DNA of 64,000 nucleotides from Paenibacillus sp. UNC451MF (GTDB taxonomy: Bacteria > Bacillota > Bacilli > Paenibacillales > NBRC-103111). The stretch is taken from the NCBI RefSeq assembly GCF_000686845.1, contig NZ_JMLS01000023.1, positions 62,001-126,000 on the forward strand, in the 5' to 3' direction. Under the pieces are notes generated by a model that saw nothing but the letters and a program-made list of their open reading frames with translations, had not been told where the DNA came from and made no database searches. How positions within the stretch are numbered: the stretch's first letter is position 1; the number at the start of each line of letters is the position of its first letter. The translations under genes were made by a program, and so were the position numbers. Of this stretch, positions 43,044 through 52,420 are shown in pieces.

Positions 43044-44600
43044 ATGGATGATAAAAAAAATTATGACGACTTCTTTCGCCGTCAAGACGGTGAAACTAAT
43101 GATACTTCATCACGTGAGACCGACAAATCGGATGTGAATGAATCGCAGCAAGAACGACCTTCATACTATTATTCCTACGGGCCTTATAAATCTTCGATGG
43201 GAAATGAAGAAACGCCGAGTTCTACAACAGCGAGCTCCAGCGAAGGAGATACTCGAGTTGAAATGACGCCTCCCAAACCGCTGCGCAGCTTCTCGTACAA
43301 TGGACAGGACGGTGGAATGCCTCAAGATCCAATGAGAAACTGGCAGTACGAACCGAAGAAGCGAACATCTTCGTTCAGAAGCGCATTTATCTCTTTTGTG
43401 GCGGGTGCTGTAGTCGTAGGAAGCTTAATGTTCGCTTCCGATAAGATGAACTGGTTTACTGGTTCTCAAGGAGTAATGGGCAGCAGCGCGAACTCAGGAG
43501 CAACCGCCCAATCCTCTAGCGGCAACGGAGCGGTCAAGCCTACATCCCTTAATCTCGGCAGACCGGATAATATTGCGCAAATCGCCGAGCAATCCGGGCC
43601 GGCAGTAGTCAAAATTGAGACGAAGGTGAAGGCTAAGGCAAGCAGCGGCAATTCGATCTTTGATGATCCGTTTTTCCGCCAGTTTTTCGGAGATGACGGA
43701 CGCTCCCAGCAGAAGCAAAAAGGAAAAGACAGTGAGCAGCTTCAGCCTGGTGGGATGGGGACAGGATTTATTTTTGAAAAGTCCGGCTACATCTTAACCA
43801 ACGAGCACGTTATTGACGGTGCTGATGAAATTTGGGTAACCGTGCAAGGGTATCAACAACCATTTAAAGCTCAGCTATTGGGTAACAGCTATGATCTTGA
43901 TCTGGCTGCTTTGAAAATTGATGCGACGGACGGCAAAGATTTTGCTTCCCTACCGCTAGGTAAAGCAGAAGATACGAATGTAGGAGATTGGGTTGTTGCT
44001 ATCGGGAATCCTTACGGATTTGACCACACAGTAACAGTTGGGGTGTTGAGCGCCAAAGAACGCCCGATCTCTATTCTGGACACGCAAGGAACCCGAGAAT
44101 ACAAGCACTTGCTGCAAACGGATGCTTCCATTAACCCTGGTAACTCCGGTGGACCTCTGTTGAACTTGAATGGTGAGGTCATTGGGATTAATACCGCGGT
44201 TAGCGCACAAGCTCAAGGCATTGGTTTCGCTATTCCGACAAGTACGATTTCAAGCGTTCTGGATAATCTCAAAAATAATGTGAAAATTCCTAAAGAACCA
44301 TCTCCTTATATTGGGGTAGCGATGGCTGCTATCGATAAGGACTGGGTTTCCGAACTGAAGCTTGAAAATACGGATGGGGCTATTATCTCGGATGTCGTAA
44401 GAAAAAGTCCTGCCTTTAAAGCCGGCTTGAGACCGTACGATGTCATCGTTGAAGTCAATGGTGCCAAAGTAAAAACGACTCAAGAAGTACAAGATAAAAT
44501 TAAAGCATTGAAGGTCGATGATAAAGTGACGCTCGGCGTCATGCGTGATGGCAAAAAAGAGAATGTGACCGTTGTCGTCGGCGATAAAAACGCGGAATAA
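43044..44600 (+). CDS. HtrA/DegP-type membrane-anchored serine protease with PDZ domain
   Basis: The 518-residue protein has a charged cytoplasmic N-terminus (1-110), one membrane segment (about 112-132), an extracellular trypsin-like domain and a C-terminal PDZ domain (about 420-510). The catalytic triad is H255 (TNEHVI), Asp in DLDLA (D284 or D286) and S368 (GNSGGP). HtrA proteases degrade misfolded exported proteins at the cell surface. GGAGGG precedes ATG 43044. A two-component system encoded next door probably senses secretion stress and activates it (see CssRS in Bacillus). Confidence 0.93.
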   Translation: MDDKKNYDDFFRRQDGETNDTSSRETDKSDVNESQQERPSYYYSYGPYKSSMGNEETPSSTTASSSEGDTRVEMTPPKPLRSFSYNGQDGGMPQDPMRNWQYEPKKRTSSFRSAFISFVAGAVVVGSLMFASDKMNWFTGSQGVMGSSANSGATAQSSSGNGAVKPTSLNLGRPDNIAQIAEQSGPAVVKIETKVKAKASSGNSIFDDPFFRQFFGDDGRSQQKQKGKDSEQLQPGGMGTGFIFEKSGYILTNEHVIDGADEIWVTVQGYQQPFKAQLLGNSYDLDLAALKIDATDGKDFASLPLGKAEDTNVGDWVVAIGNPYGFDHTVTVGVLSAKERPISILDTQGTREYKHLLQTDASINPGNSGGPLLNLNGEVIGINTAVSAQAQGIGFAIPTSTISSVLDNLKNNVKIPKEPSPYIGVAMAAIDKDWVSELKLENTDGAIISDVVRKSPAFKAGLRPYDVIVEVNGAKVKTTQEVQDKIKALKVDDKVTLGVMRDGKKENVTVVVGDKNAE

Positions 44601-44634
44601 AACCTACACAGAAAAGGGTTAGAAATAAAAGAAA

Positions 44635-44675
44635 GAAGTAGAGCGAAGCCTAGTCTGTTGCTCTGCTTCTTTTTG
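44635..44675 (+). terminator. Intrinsic terminator after the htrA-type gene
   Basis: GAAGTAGAGC pairs with GCTCTGCTTC and is followed by TTTTT. It separates htrA from the two-component genes. Confidence 0.75.
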
Positions 44676-44722
44676 TATCCGGAACATGTATTTTGTTACA
44701 ATAGAATGAAGGTGGTGCTCAG

Positions 44723-45415
44723 ATGAGAGAAAAAATATTGGTAATAGATGACGACGAGAAAATTACATCCATGCTTAGACGGTCTCTGGCATTTGAAGGT
44801 TATACCGTATTCACAGCTAATCATGGTATGGATGGGTTAAAGCAAATATTAGAGCACGACCCGGATGCCGTGATTTTGGATGTTATGATGCCACAGCTGG
44901 ACGGGTGGGAGGTTGTAAGACGTATACGAGAGGGTGGAGCGACGGTTCCTGTACTCATGCTGACGGCCAAGGATGAGATCGCAGATCGGGTGAAGGGTTT
45001 GGATAGCGGGGCTGATGATTATTTGGTCAAGCCTTTTGCGTTGGAGGAGCTTCTTGCGAGAATTCGTGTGCTGCTGCGCAGAAAGACAGCTGATAAATCG
45101 GAGCAGGCGACGAATCGGCTGCAGTATCAAGATGTGTTCATGGATCTGGACACGCGAGAAGTATTTCGCGGCGGTCAATTGGTTGAATTGACGACCAAAG
45201 AATTTGAGCTTTTGCATCTATTTATGCAAAATCCGAAGCGGGTGCTCTCGCGAGATCTGATAATGGAAAAAATATGGGGTTACGATTACAGCGGCGAGTC
45301 CAACGTGCTTGAGGTCTACATTGCTCTGCTACGACAAAAAACGGAGGAGCATGGGCATAAGCGGATGATACAAACCGTTCGCGGCGCCGGATATGTACTG
45401 AGAGGAGAGGGATGA
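44723..45415 (+). CDS. OmpR-family response regulator (CssR-like)
   Basis: The 230-residue protein has a receiver domain with phospho-acceptor D53 (AVILDVMMP), the acidic pocket DDDEK at 9-13 and K in VKPFALEELL, then a winged-helix DNA-binding domain (LTTKEFELLHLFMQNPKRVLSR, then GAGYVLR). AAGGTGGTG precedes ATG 44723. It overlaps no gene but is one base from the kinase start. Adjacency to an htrA-type protease suggests control of secretion stress, like CssR of Bacillus. Confidence 0.9.
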   Translation: MREKILVIDDDEKITSMLRRSLAFEGYTVFTANHGMDGLKQILEHDPDAVILDVMMPQLDGWEVVRRIREGGATVPVLMLTAKDEIADRVKGLDSGADDYLVKPFALEELLARIRVLLRRKTADKSEQATNRLQYQDVFMDLDTREVFRGGQLVELTTKEFELLHLFMQNPKRVLSRDLIMEKIWGYDYSGESNVLEVYIALLRQKTEEHGHKRMIQTVRGAGYVLRGEG

Positions 45416-45416
45416 C

Positions 45417-46946
45417 GTGAGCATACGTCTTCGTCTGACTTTATGGTATACGGGCATCTTGTCGGTCACCGTGCTGTTGTTCGGCTTTGGCTTGTACGGA
45501 TTGCTCTACTATAATAACTATACTTCGTATAAAGATAACTTGATCAATCAGACGGAGGATGTTTACACGCGTATTCAGCCTCGAATGGTGGTTACTTTGG
45601 GCGGCGGTGTCAGTTGGGACTTCTTTATGCCTCAAGGTCGCGAACTACTTAAAAATTCGACGACGTTTTACCAACTGAACAACTATTTAAACGGAAAATC
45701 CGATCAGTCGGCGAATCTGAAGGAACTTAACATGTCATTGCCGGATCTGACGGAAAAACAGCGGCAGGTTTTAGTGGAAGATGGGAAGCTGTTTCAAAAA
45801 GTGAAAATCGAAAACATGGATTTCATGGTGTACAGTCTTCCGATCCCCGCTTTGAAGAACGGTCAGCAGCAGCTTGCTGGGGTGTTTCAGGCGGCCGTAT
45901 ACACTGCGGACTTCGAGAAATTGTTTTCACTTCTAAGGATAATTTTAATTTTTGCATCTGCTGTAACGATCCTTCTGGCCGCTTCCGTAGGCTGGTTTAT
46001 GGCACGTAAAGCGTTAAGGCCTATCGATCAAGTTATCGACGCGGCGAATCAGATTGAGAAGGGTGCCGATTTGGGGAACCGGATCAACTATGATGGACCG
46101 GAGGATGAGATCGGGCGCTTGACGAATACGATCAACGGTATGCTGGGACGGCTTCAGACAACTTATTCCGATCTGGAGGAAGCTTACAGGAAACAGCGCC
46201 GCTTCGTATCCGATGCTTCCCACGAGCTGCGCACACCGCTGACGACCATTCGTGGCAATGTCGATTTGCTTGAGAAGATGTGGAAACGTACTGCAGCCAA
46301 TGGAACAGTTGAAGAAAGACAACAGCTTGAGCTTTCGCTTGAAGCCATGCATGACATCGCCGGTGAGTCCGAAAGAATGACTCGTTTGGTGAATGATCTT
46401 CTGGCTCTCGCTCGTGCCGATGCAGGCTTTGTAATGGAAAAGTCGGACATTGAATTAAAGCCTGTTGTTGAGCAGGTCATTCGGAAGGCTCAGATGCTTC
46501 CGCGAGCTGTGGATTGGGTAGCCGGTGATTTAACCGCGCTTGAAGGAGTTCACGTTAACGGGAATAAAGATTACCTGCAGCAGCTGATCTTCATTTTTGT
46601 GGAAAATGCTTTTAAATATACCGAGAGCGGAGCCGTCCGACTGGATGCTCAAATCATGAATGAGCAGATAGGCATCCGGATCGAAGATACGGGCATAGGT
46701 ATGGATAAAGAAGAGGTACCGTTAATTTTTGAACGTTTCTACAGAGCAGACCCTTCAAGAGGTCAAACCGCGGGTACTGGTCTCGGACTATCCATTGCCA
46801 AGTGGATCATAGACGAACATCAAGGCTCTATAGAGGTCACCACCCGTAAAGGGGAGGGGAGTACATTTATCATTTGGCTGCCCTTGGTTCGGGTATCGAC
46901 AACATTCGAGCACAGGCATTCCCTAGACGCGGGGAATCAGGTATAA
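45417..46946 (+). CDS. Sensor histidine kinase (CssS-like)
   Basis: The 509-residue protein starts at GTG 45417, one base after the regulator stop. It has membrane segments at about 10-30 and 171-194 flanking an extracellular sensor of about 140 residues, a HAMP domain (about 195-247), the H-box VSDASHELRTPLTTIRG with phospho-acceptor H269, and ATP-binding N-, G1- and G2-type motifs (ENAFKY, EDTGIGMD, GTGLGLSIA). It is the cognate kinase of the adjacent regulator. The stimulus is inferred as secretion stress from the neighbouring htrA gene. Confidence 0.92.
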   Translation: MSIRLRLTLWYTGILSVTVLLFGFGLYGLLYYNNYTSYKDNLINQTEDVYTRIQPRMVVTLGGGVSWDFFMPQGRELLKNSTTFYQLNNYLNGKSDQSANLKELNMSLPDLTEKQRQVLVEDGKLFQKVKIENMDFMVYSLPIPALKNGQQQLAGVFQAAVYTADFEKLFSLLRIILIFASAVTILLAASVGWFMARKALRPIDQVIDAANQIEKGADLGNRINYDGPEDEIGRLTNTINGMLGRLQTTYSDLEEAYRKQRRFVSDASHELRTPLTTIRGNVDLLEKMWKRTAANGTVEERQQLELSLEAMHDIAGESERMTRLVNDLLALARADAGFVMEKSDIELKPVVEQVIRKAQMLPRAVDWVAGDLTALEGVHVNGNKDYLQQLIFIFVENAFKYTESGAVRLDAQIMNEQIGIRIEDTGIGMDKEEVPLIFERFYRADPSRGQTAGTGLGLSIAKWIIDEHQGSIEVTTRKGEGSTFIIWLPLVRVSTTFEHRHSLDAGNQV

Positions 46947-46970
46947 TGAACTAGAGAGGCAGGTGCAGGG

Positions 46971-47927
46971 ATGGATGTAATCAAAATCTCTCCGAGAGGC
47001 TACTGTTACGGAGTTGTAGATGCCATGGCATTAGCCATGCAAACGGCAAAAAATCTGAATCTGCCGAGACCGATTTATATTTTAGGCATGATCGTGCATA
47101 ATTCCCATGTGACGGATTATTTTGATAAAGAAGGCGTTGTAACTTTGGACGGTCCGAACCGGCTTGAAATACTGCAGCAGGTAGAGACGGGCACTGTTAT
47201 TTTTACAGCTCACGGCGTTTCTCCTGAGGTTCGCCAGCTTGCAAGAGAGAAGGGACTTACCGTTGTTGACGCGACTTGTCCGGATGTGACCAAGACGCAC
47301 GACCTGATCAAGGAAAAAACAGCTGAAGGATATCATATTATTTATATAGGTAAGAAAGGCCATCCTGAGCCTGAAGGAGCCATTGGTGTCGCACCTCATC
47401 AGGTTCACTTGATCGAAAGGCTTGATGAAATCGATCGATTGCAAGTCGATGCTTCATCTAAAATCATCATCACTAATCAGACGACAATGAGCCAATGGGA
47501 CATCAAGCATATTATGAACGGATTGCTGGAGAAATTTCCAAAGGCCGAAATTCATAATGAAATATGCTTGGCTACACAGATTCGTCAGGAAGCGGTGGCT
47601 GAGCAGGCGATGGATGCTGATCTGGTGCTTGTGGTCGGTGACCCGCGGAGCAACAATTCGAATCGTCTGGCTCAGGTATCAGAAGAAATTGCAGGAGTTA
47701 AAGCGTACCGTATTGGGGATATTACGGAGATCAAGCGCGAATGGCTGGAGCCTGTAAGACGCGTTGCCGTTACTTCCGGTGCGTCTACGCCGACACCAAT
47801 TACTAAAGAAGTCATAAATTATTTGGAACAGCTTGATCCACAAAATGAATCATCCTGGGAGATCAAGCGAACGATTAATATGAGCAAATTGATTCCATCG
47901 GTGAAGCAAAAGGCTAGTATTGAATAA
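46971..47927 (+). CDS. ispH: 4-hydroxy-3-methylbut-2-enyl diphosphate reductase
   Basis: IspH makes isopentenyl and dimethylallyl diphosphate in the methylerythritol phosphate route. The 318-residue protein has C12 in GYCYGV, then IVHNSHV, the His in [10 protein letters not shown], the second cysteine in [22 protein letters not shown], the [13 protein letters not shown] segment with the third iron-sulfur Cys, and [21 protein letters not shown]. It begins 24 bp after the kinase gene, so it may share its transcript. CAGGTGCAGGG precedes ATG 46971. Confidence 0.95.
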   Translation: MDVIKISPRGYCYGVVDAMALAMQTAKNLNLPRPIYILGMIVHNSHVTDYFDKEGVVTLDGPNRLEILQQVETGTVIFTAHGVSPEVRQLAREKGLTVVDATCPDVTKTHDLIKEKTAEGYHIIYIGKKGHPEPEGAIGVAPHQVHLIERLDEIDRLQVDASSKIIITNQTTMSQWDIKHIMNGLLEKFPKAEIHNEICLATQIRQEAVAEQAMDADLVLVVGDPRSNNSNRLAQVSEEIAGVKAYRIGDITEIKREWLEPVRRVAVTSGASTPTPITKEVINYLEQLDPQNESSWEIKRTINMSKLIPSVKQKASIE

Positions 47928-47949
47928 CATAACGTTAGGATGAAGGGAA

Positions 47950-48489
47950 ATGCAGCTGAAGAAGAAGGCAAGTAGCAAAAAACCTTTTCACTTCCGAAAT
48001 ATTAAACGTTGGTTTAAATTAAAGTACTTGCTGCTGACTCGGGCCAAGGGAGGACCGGGTATGGTAGCCGCCGGTTTCTCCGTTGGCTTAGCGATAGAGA
48101 TGTTTACGCTGCCTACCGTTGGATTGGCATTTTTCTTAATCTTCCCGTTGGTTTATTTGTTTCGCGGCAGCATGGCTGCGGCTTTAATCGGTTTTGTATT
48201 CGGGAAGGTTATTTATATCCCGATGACGTACTTTCACATGAAAATCGGCGGTCTCCTATTGCCGCGCGGCACCAGACAGTTTCTGGCTGATCATCTGCCA
48301 GATTGGATGGATACATTTATTCGGTCCAATCTGAAGCTGTTTATCGGCGGTGTAGTGGTGGGTATCATTTTGGGCCTTATTGTATATTACCCAATACGGT
48401 GGGGACTTGAATTGTACGATTCCAGAAGGAAAGAAAGACGTAAACAAAGAAAAGCTCAATTAATGATAAGCTCTGAGTCAACTCATTAA
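47950..48489 (+). CDS. DUF2062-like membrane protein
   Basis: The 179-residue protein has a basic N-terminus and two or three membrane segments between residues 37 and 75 and at 115-140, ending in a very basic tail. The AAGFSVGLAIEMFTLPTVG and FPLVYLFRGSMAAALIGFVFG region resembles the DUF2062 family. Function is unknown. It follows ispH by 22 bp on the same strand, so cotranscription is likely. Confidence 0.75.
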   Translation: MQLKKKASSKKPFHFRNIKRWFKLKYLLLTRAKGGPGMVAAGFSVGLAIEMFTLPTVGLAFFLIFPLVYLFRGSMAAALIGFVFGKVIYIPMTYFHMKIGGLLLPRGTRQFLADHLPDWMDTFIRSNLKLFIGGVVVGIILGLIVYYPIRWGLELYDSRRKERRKQRKAQLMISSESTH

Positions 48490-48501
48490 GAGGAAATTAT
48501 A

Positions 48502-48530
48502 AGTTCCTCTACTTGACGAGGAGCTTTTCT
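48502..48530 (+). terminator. Intrinsic terminator after the DUF2062 gene
   Basis: AGTTCCTC pairs with GAGGAGCT around TACTTGAC and is followed by TTTTC. Confidence 0.65.
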
Positions 48531-48678
48531 CGTTGTATAGTTACTTTAGTGATTAAAAGCTTAAAAGCGTATAAGCGTTGAAGTGAGTCAGTGGATTGTC
48601 TATTGTATTTGTAAGTATTAGTTCATGGAGTCACTTATCCACGATTTCTAACATTATATAAATAGGAGTGTTGTCGTT

Positions 48679-49722
48679 ATGATCGTTATTATTTCTAATA
48701 AAGTGTCGGAAGAACGTATTCAAGAAATTGTTCACCACATCGAAAAGCATGAAGTTCAAGCTCATGTATCCAGAGGGGTGGATCGGACGGTCATAGGCAT
48801 TATCGGCAAAGCAGATCCGATGCTTGCTGAACAACTGCGTCAGTTATCCGGTGTAGAGCAGGTGGTCAAAATTTCAAAATCATATAAATTGGCGAGCCGC
48901 GATTTCCATCCGAATGATACGGTCATTAAAATCAAGGATATCGAGATCGGCGGAGAACAGCTCGTTATTATGGGAGGTCCATGCGCAGTTGAATCTCCTG
49001 AGCAGATTGATGAGATTGCGCGTCTTGTCAAAGCGGCAGGTGCCCAAGTGCTGCGCGGCGGGGCATTCAAACCTAGAACGGGTCCTTACAGTTTCCAAGG
49101 CGTTGGCGTAGAAGGCTTGGTAATGATGGCCGAAGCGGGCAAAAAACACGGACTTCTGACGATTACTGAGGTTATGACACCTGAATACGTAGATGTATGT
49201 GCTCAATACGCGGATATACTACAGGTGGGTACACGGAATATGCAAAACTTCGATCTGCTGCGCAAGCTCGGAACGATCCAGACACCGGTTTTATTGAAAA
49301 GAGGGTTTAGCTCCACGTACGATGAATTTCTGAATGCGGCGGAATACATTTTGGCCGGAGGTAATCCAAATGTCATGCTCTGTGAACGCGGAATCCGAAC
49401 ATTCGAACCTTACACGAGAAATACGTTGGATTTGGCTGCCATCCCTGTACTCCAATCCTTAAGTCATTTGCCGGTTATCTCTGATCCGAGCCATGGAACA
49501 GGCCGAAGAGAGCTGGTAGAGCCAATGAGTAAGGCCTCCGTTGCTGCCGGTGCTAATGGTTTAATAGTAGAAATGCACACAGATCCGGACAATTCGATGA
49601 CAGGAGACGGCGTACAGTCGTTATTCCCGGATCAATTTGCCAAGCTAATGATCGATTTAGAAAAGCTTGCTCCGCTCTGCGGCAAACGATTTGATACGAA
49701 AAAAGAAGAAATAACTGTTTAA
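48679..49722 (+). CDS. aroF: 3-deoxy-7-phosphoheptulonate (DAHP) synthase with N-terminal regulatory domain
   Basis: The enzyme condenses phosphoenolpyruvate and erythrose-4-phosphate, the first step of the shikimate pathway. The 347-residue protein has an N-terminal ferredoxin-like domain (about 1-70, IIISNKVSEERIQEIV, SRGVDRTVIGIIG) as in the Thermotoga enzyme, where it mediates feedback inhibition. The catalytic barrel follows with GGPCAVES, LRGGAFKPRTGPYSFQG, GTRNMQNFDLL, VLLKRG, CERGIRTFE and DPSHGTGRR. GGAGTG precedes ATG 48679. It stands alone with its own terminator. Confidence 0.93.
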   Translation: MIVIISNKVSEERIQEIVHHIEKHEVQAHVSRGVDRTVIGIIGKADPMLAEQLRQLSGVEQVVKISKSYKLASRDFHPNDTVIKIKDIEIGGEQLVIMGGPCAVESPEQIDEIARLVKAAGAQVLRGGAFKPRTGPYSFQGVGVEGLVMMAEAGKKHGLLTITEVMTPEYVDVCAQYADILQVGTRNMQNFDLLRKLGTIQTPVLLKRGFSSTYDEFLNAAEYILAGGNPNVMLCERGIRTFEPYTRNTLDLAAIPVLQSLSHLPVISDPSHGTGRRELVEPMSKASVAAGANGLIVEMHTDPDNSMTGDGVQSLFPDQFAKLMIDLEKLAPLCGKRFDTKKEEITV

Positions 49723-49748
49723 TCTAACAGAGATGTTAACAATTAACA

Positions 49749-49789
49749 AGGCTTGATTCCTTGCTTCAAGGGGGATCAAGTCTATTTTT
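49749..49789 (+). terminator. Intrinsic terminator after the DAHP synthase gene
   Basis: GGCTTGATTCC pairs with GGGGATCAAGTC and is followed by TTTTT. Confidence 0.7.
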
Positions 49790-49819
49790 GTCGAAATTAT
49801 GAACGAAACCATATGGATG

Positions 49820-49836
49820 TGTAAGAATACCTCACA
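49820..49836 (+). promoter_or_regulatory. Perfect GlnR/TnrA box upstream of glnA
   Basis: TGTAA, seven bases, TCACA matches TGTNA-N7-TNACA exactly and lies inside a longer palindrome, GGATGTGTAAG with CTCACACATCC. Its centre is about 73 bp before the predicted transcription start. Confidence 0.65.
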
Positions 49837-49864
49837 CATCCACAAAAAATACCTTACATAAGTA

Positions 49865-49894
49865 TTGACGATCATTCATGAAAAGTTTTATAAT
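49865..49894 (+). promoter_or_regulatory. Sigma-A promoter of glnA
   Basis: TTGACG at 49865-49870 and TATAAT at 49889-49894 are separated by 18 bp. The transcript would start near 49901. Confidence 0.7.
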
Positions 49895-49974
49895 AACACC
49901 ATGATAAACAAAAAACTTGAACAATGTACGAACAAACCAAGAAGAATGTTCGGAAATTAGGAGGTTGGCTATTC

Positions 49975-51399
49975 ATGTCAGTTCAAAACGTATTAAACAT
50001 CCTTAAAGAAAAAGGCATCGAGTGGGTAGATTTTCGTTTTGTGGATCTTTCCGGTAGAGCTCACCATATTTCCTTGCCAGCTAATGAAGTTGACGAAGCT
50101 ACATTTGAGAACGGGGTAGCATTCGACGGATCTTCCATCCCAGGATTTAAAGGTATTGAAGAGTCTGACATGGTTATGCTTCCTGATACCGAGACCGTAT
50201 ATGTAGATCCTTTCACAGCTCATCCTACATTGATCGTAATGTGTAACATCCACACTCCAGAAGGCGAGCGCTATGATCGTGACCCGCGCAGCATCGCTCA
50301 AAAAGCGGAAGAGTACTTGCAATCTGCTGGAGTAGGTACAACAGCATTCTTTGCTCCAGAATCCGAATTTTTCATCTTTGACGAAGTTCGTTTCCAAAGC
50401 GGACAAAACGAATCATCTTACTTTGTAGATTCAGAAGAAGCTCATTGGAACTCCAACCGTAAAGAAGAAGGCGGTAACCTTGGATTTAAAGTCGGCCACA
50501 AAGGCGGATACGTTCCAGTAGGTCCTACAGATACTCAACAAGATATCCGCAGCGAAATGTGTCGTCTGTTGATGGAAGCTGGTCTTCGCATCGAGCGTCA
50601 TCACCATGAAGTTGCAACTGCAGGACAAGGTGAAATCAACTTCCGTTTTGATACATTGACTACTACAGCTGATAACTTGATGAAATACAAATATATTGTA
50701 CAAAACACAGCTAGACAATATGGTAAAGTAGCAACTTTCATGCCTAAACCATTGTTTGGCGATAACGGTAGCGGAATGCACGTTCACCAATCCATTTTTG
50801 ATGGCGATACTCCTCTTTTCTATGAAAAAGGCGGCTATGCTAACCTGTCCGAAATGGCTTTGCATTACATCGGCGGTATCTTGTACCACGCACCGGCTTT
50901 GATTGCTTTGACGAACCCATCCACGAACTCGTTTAAACGTCTGGTTCCTGGTTATGAAGCACCAGTTAACCTGGTATTCTCCAAAGGTAATCGTTCCGCG
51001 GCTGTTCGTATCCCGGTTGCTGCAGTAACTCCAAAAGGCTGCCGTATCGAGTTCCGTACTCCGGACTCCACAGCTAACCCTTACTTGGCATTCGCAGCTA
51101 TGCTGATGGCTGGTTTGGACGGAATCAAGAAAAAAATCGATCCTCGTGCTCTTGGATACGGTCCATTGGATAAAAACATCTATGACCTGTCCGATGCAGA
51201 AAAAGGCGAAATCCGCAGTGTACCTGGTACATTGGATGAAGCTCTTAACGCTTTGGAAGCTGACTATGAGTTCTTGACTGAAGGCGGCGTATTCACTAAA
51301 GATTTCATCGATAACTACATCGGCTTGAAACGCAGCGAAGCTAAAGCAGTTGCAATCCGTATTCATCCGCATGAATACTCCCTGTACTTCGATCTGTAA
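49975..51399 (+). CDS. glnA: Glutamine synthetase, type I (GSI-beta-like)
   Basis: The start is ATG 49975 behind TTAGGAGG; an in-frame ATG at 49924 has no such site. The 474-residue length exceeds the 444 of the usual Bacillus GlnA and matches the E. coli type, with an extra insertion near residues 140-170. FDGSSIPGFKGIEESDM, GPTDTQQDIRSEM, RHHHEVATAGQGEIN, FGDNGSGMHVH and NRSAAVRIPV are catalytic and metal regions. Tyr403 in DKNIYDL sits where E. coli GS is adenylylated. No glnR is adjacent, unlike the usual glnRA operon. Confidence 0.93.
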   Translation: MSVQNVLNILKEKGIEWVDFRFVDLSGRAHHISLPANEVDEATFENGVAFDGSSIPGFKGIEESDMVMLPDTETVYVDPFTAHPTLIVMCNIHTPEGERYDRDPRSIAQKAEEYLQSAGVGTTAFFAPESEFFIFDEVRFQSGQNESSYFVDSEEAHWNSNRKEEGGNLGFKVGHKGGYVPVGPTDTQQDIRSEMCRLLMEAGLRIERHHHEVATAGQGEINFRFDTLTTTADNLMKYKYIVQNTARQYGKVATFMPKPLFGDNGSGMHVHQSIFDGDTPLFYEKGGYANLSEMALHYIGGILYHAPALIALTNPSTNSFKRLVPGYEAPVNLVFSKGNRSAAVRIPVAAVTPKGCRIEFRTPDSTANPYLAFAAMLMAGLDGIKKKIDPRALGYGPLDKNIYDLSDAEKGEIRSVPGTLDEALNALEADYEFLTEGGVFTKDFIDNYIGLKRSEAKAVAIRIHPHEYSLYFDL

Positions 51400-51423
51400 G
51401 AACTTATTTATCTTTCATATAGA

Positions 51424-51455
51424 GAACAGCCCTCCGGTTTCCGGTGGGCTGTTTC
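51424..51455 (+). terminator. Intrinsic terminator after glnA
   Basis: AACAGCCCTCCGG pairs with CCGGTGGGCTGTT around a TTT loop. Confidence 0.8.
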
Positions 51456-51494
51456 TCCTTCTTGCTGTGCAGGAAGTTTCAGCTTACTCTCTCC

Positions 51495-51968
51495 TTAGGA
51501 GCGCCAACCGTTCATAGGGTACATGTAGACTATCTTTTGCTCCATCCAGAGAAAGCCTAACTTTTCATATAAAGGTCGCGCTGCTGCGTTATTAAGATCG
51601 GTTTCCAGCTGCATCCGATTAGCACCTTCCTTCTCAGCTATCGCACGGGCATGGAGAAGCAGCTGATGCGCTGCTCCCCTTCGCCGGTAGCGAGGGGCGG
51701 TATACACATCTTGAATTCGCATGATAGGCAACGCCCTCGATGTAGAGAAGCCCCAATTATAGGTTAAAAATCCGGCATATTCATCTTCGATGCGGGCCAA
51801 TAAGCAGAAGGCATGCGGATACCGGAGAAGCCGCATCAGCGTCTCTTTGCATTCCGAAAGCTGCAGTTCATTTGAGCAGTCTAGGTTCTTGTGTTGACCT
51901 ATTAGCCGACTTGCCTCTGGAATGATGTCTTCATTTAACTCGACAACCTGTACGTTAACATGATCCAT
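51495..51968 (-). CDS. GNAT-family N-acetyltransferase
   Basis: The 157-residue protein has the GNAT acetyl-CoA motif A, IQDVYTAPRYRRRGAAHQLLLHA, with the RRxGA pyrophosphate-binding loop, and the NRMQLETDLNNAAARPLYEKLGF segment in motif B. Substrate is not predictable. AAGGAGGC precedes its ATG on the minus strand. It is monocistronic and convergent with glnA. Confidence 0.87.
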   Translation of the reverse strand: MDHVNVQVVELNEDIIPEASRLIGQHKNLDCSNELQLSECKETLMRLLRYPHAFCLLARIEDEYAGFLTYNWGFSTSRALPIMRIQDVYTAPRYRRRGAAHQLLLHARAIAEKEGANRMQLETDLNNAAARPLYEKLGFLWMEQKIVYMYPMNGWRS

Positions 51969-52128
51969 AGCTAAATTAGCCTCCTTTTTTATAATGCATT
52001 GGAAATTATTTCATAAATTTAGAAAAAATAATAGACTTATCCTGAACTGATTGTTATGATGTTGGATTAGGTATAGTTGAATTTTCGGACTCCTTATGCA
52101 AGTTCAGAACTTAATATATAAAAGATCA

Positions 52129-52383
52129 GACCGTTTACTAAGCGGTCAGTGTTTGTAGAGAAACCTATTTCTCCGAGAAATTTGCTATATGGGTAGGTGG
52201 GGTATGCCTCGGAAGAGCGAAAGCGTCCGCCTTTGTTCTTGGGAAATCCCCGCTGTTAAGCGAATAAATTGAAAATTTCCCAAGAACAACAGCGGCTGGA
52301 GGGGCATACCCCACCGGAGTATACTAGCAATATTTCAAGTTTATGGGTTTCTCGTCAATCTGAGACCGCTTACTAAGCGGTCT
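52129..52383. repeat. Structured repeat copy A, bounded by duplicated 19-mer hairpins
   Basis: GACCGTTTACTAAGCGGTC at 52129-52147 and GACCGCTTACTAAGCGGTC at 52365-52383 are near-identical and each folds on itself; the second is followed by TTTTTG like a terminator. Between them the sequence is a long imperfect palindrome. GGTGGGGTATGCC (52196-52208) pairs with GGCATACCCCACC (52303-52315), CCGC with GCGG, and TTGTTCTTGGGAAAT (52233-52247) pairs perfectly with 52275-52289. It holds the shared block AGCGAAAGCGTCCGCCTT (52216-52233). No gene is seen. Confidence 0.55.
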
Positions 52384-52420
52384 TTTTGTTTTAAGAAGAA
52401 AGCTGCAAGTAAAACAAAAG

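Noticed and set aside
50431-51372. 313-codon frame antisense to glnA
   Set aside because: It is a frame shadow of a highly conserved gene, with no ribosome-binding site or recognisable domain.
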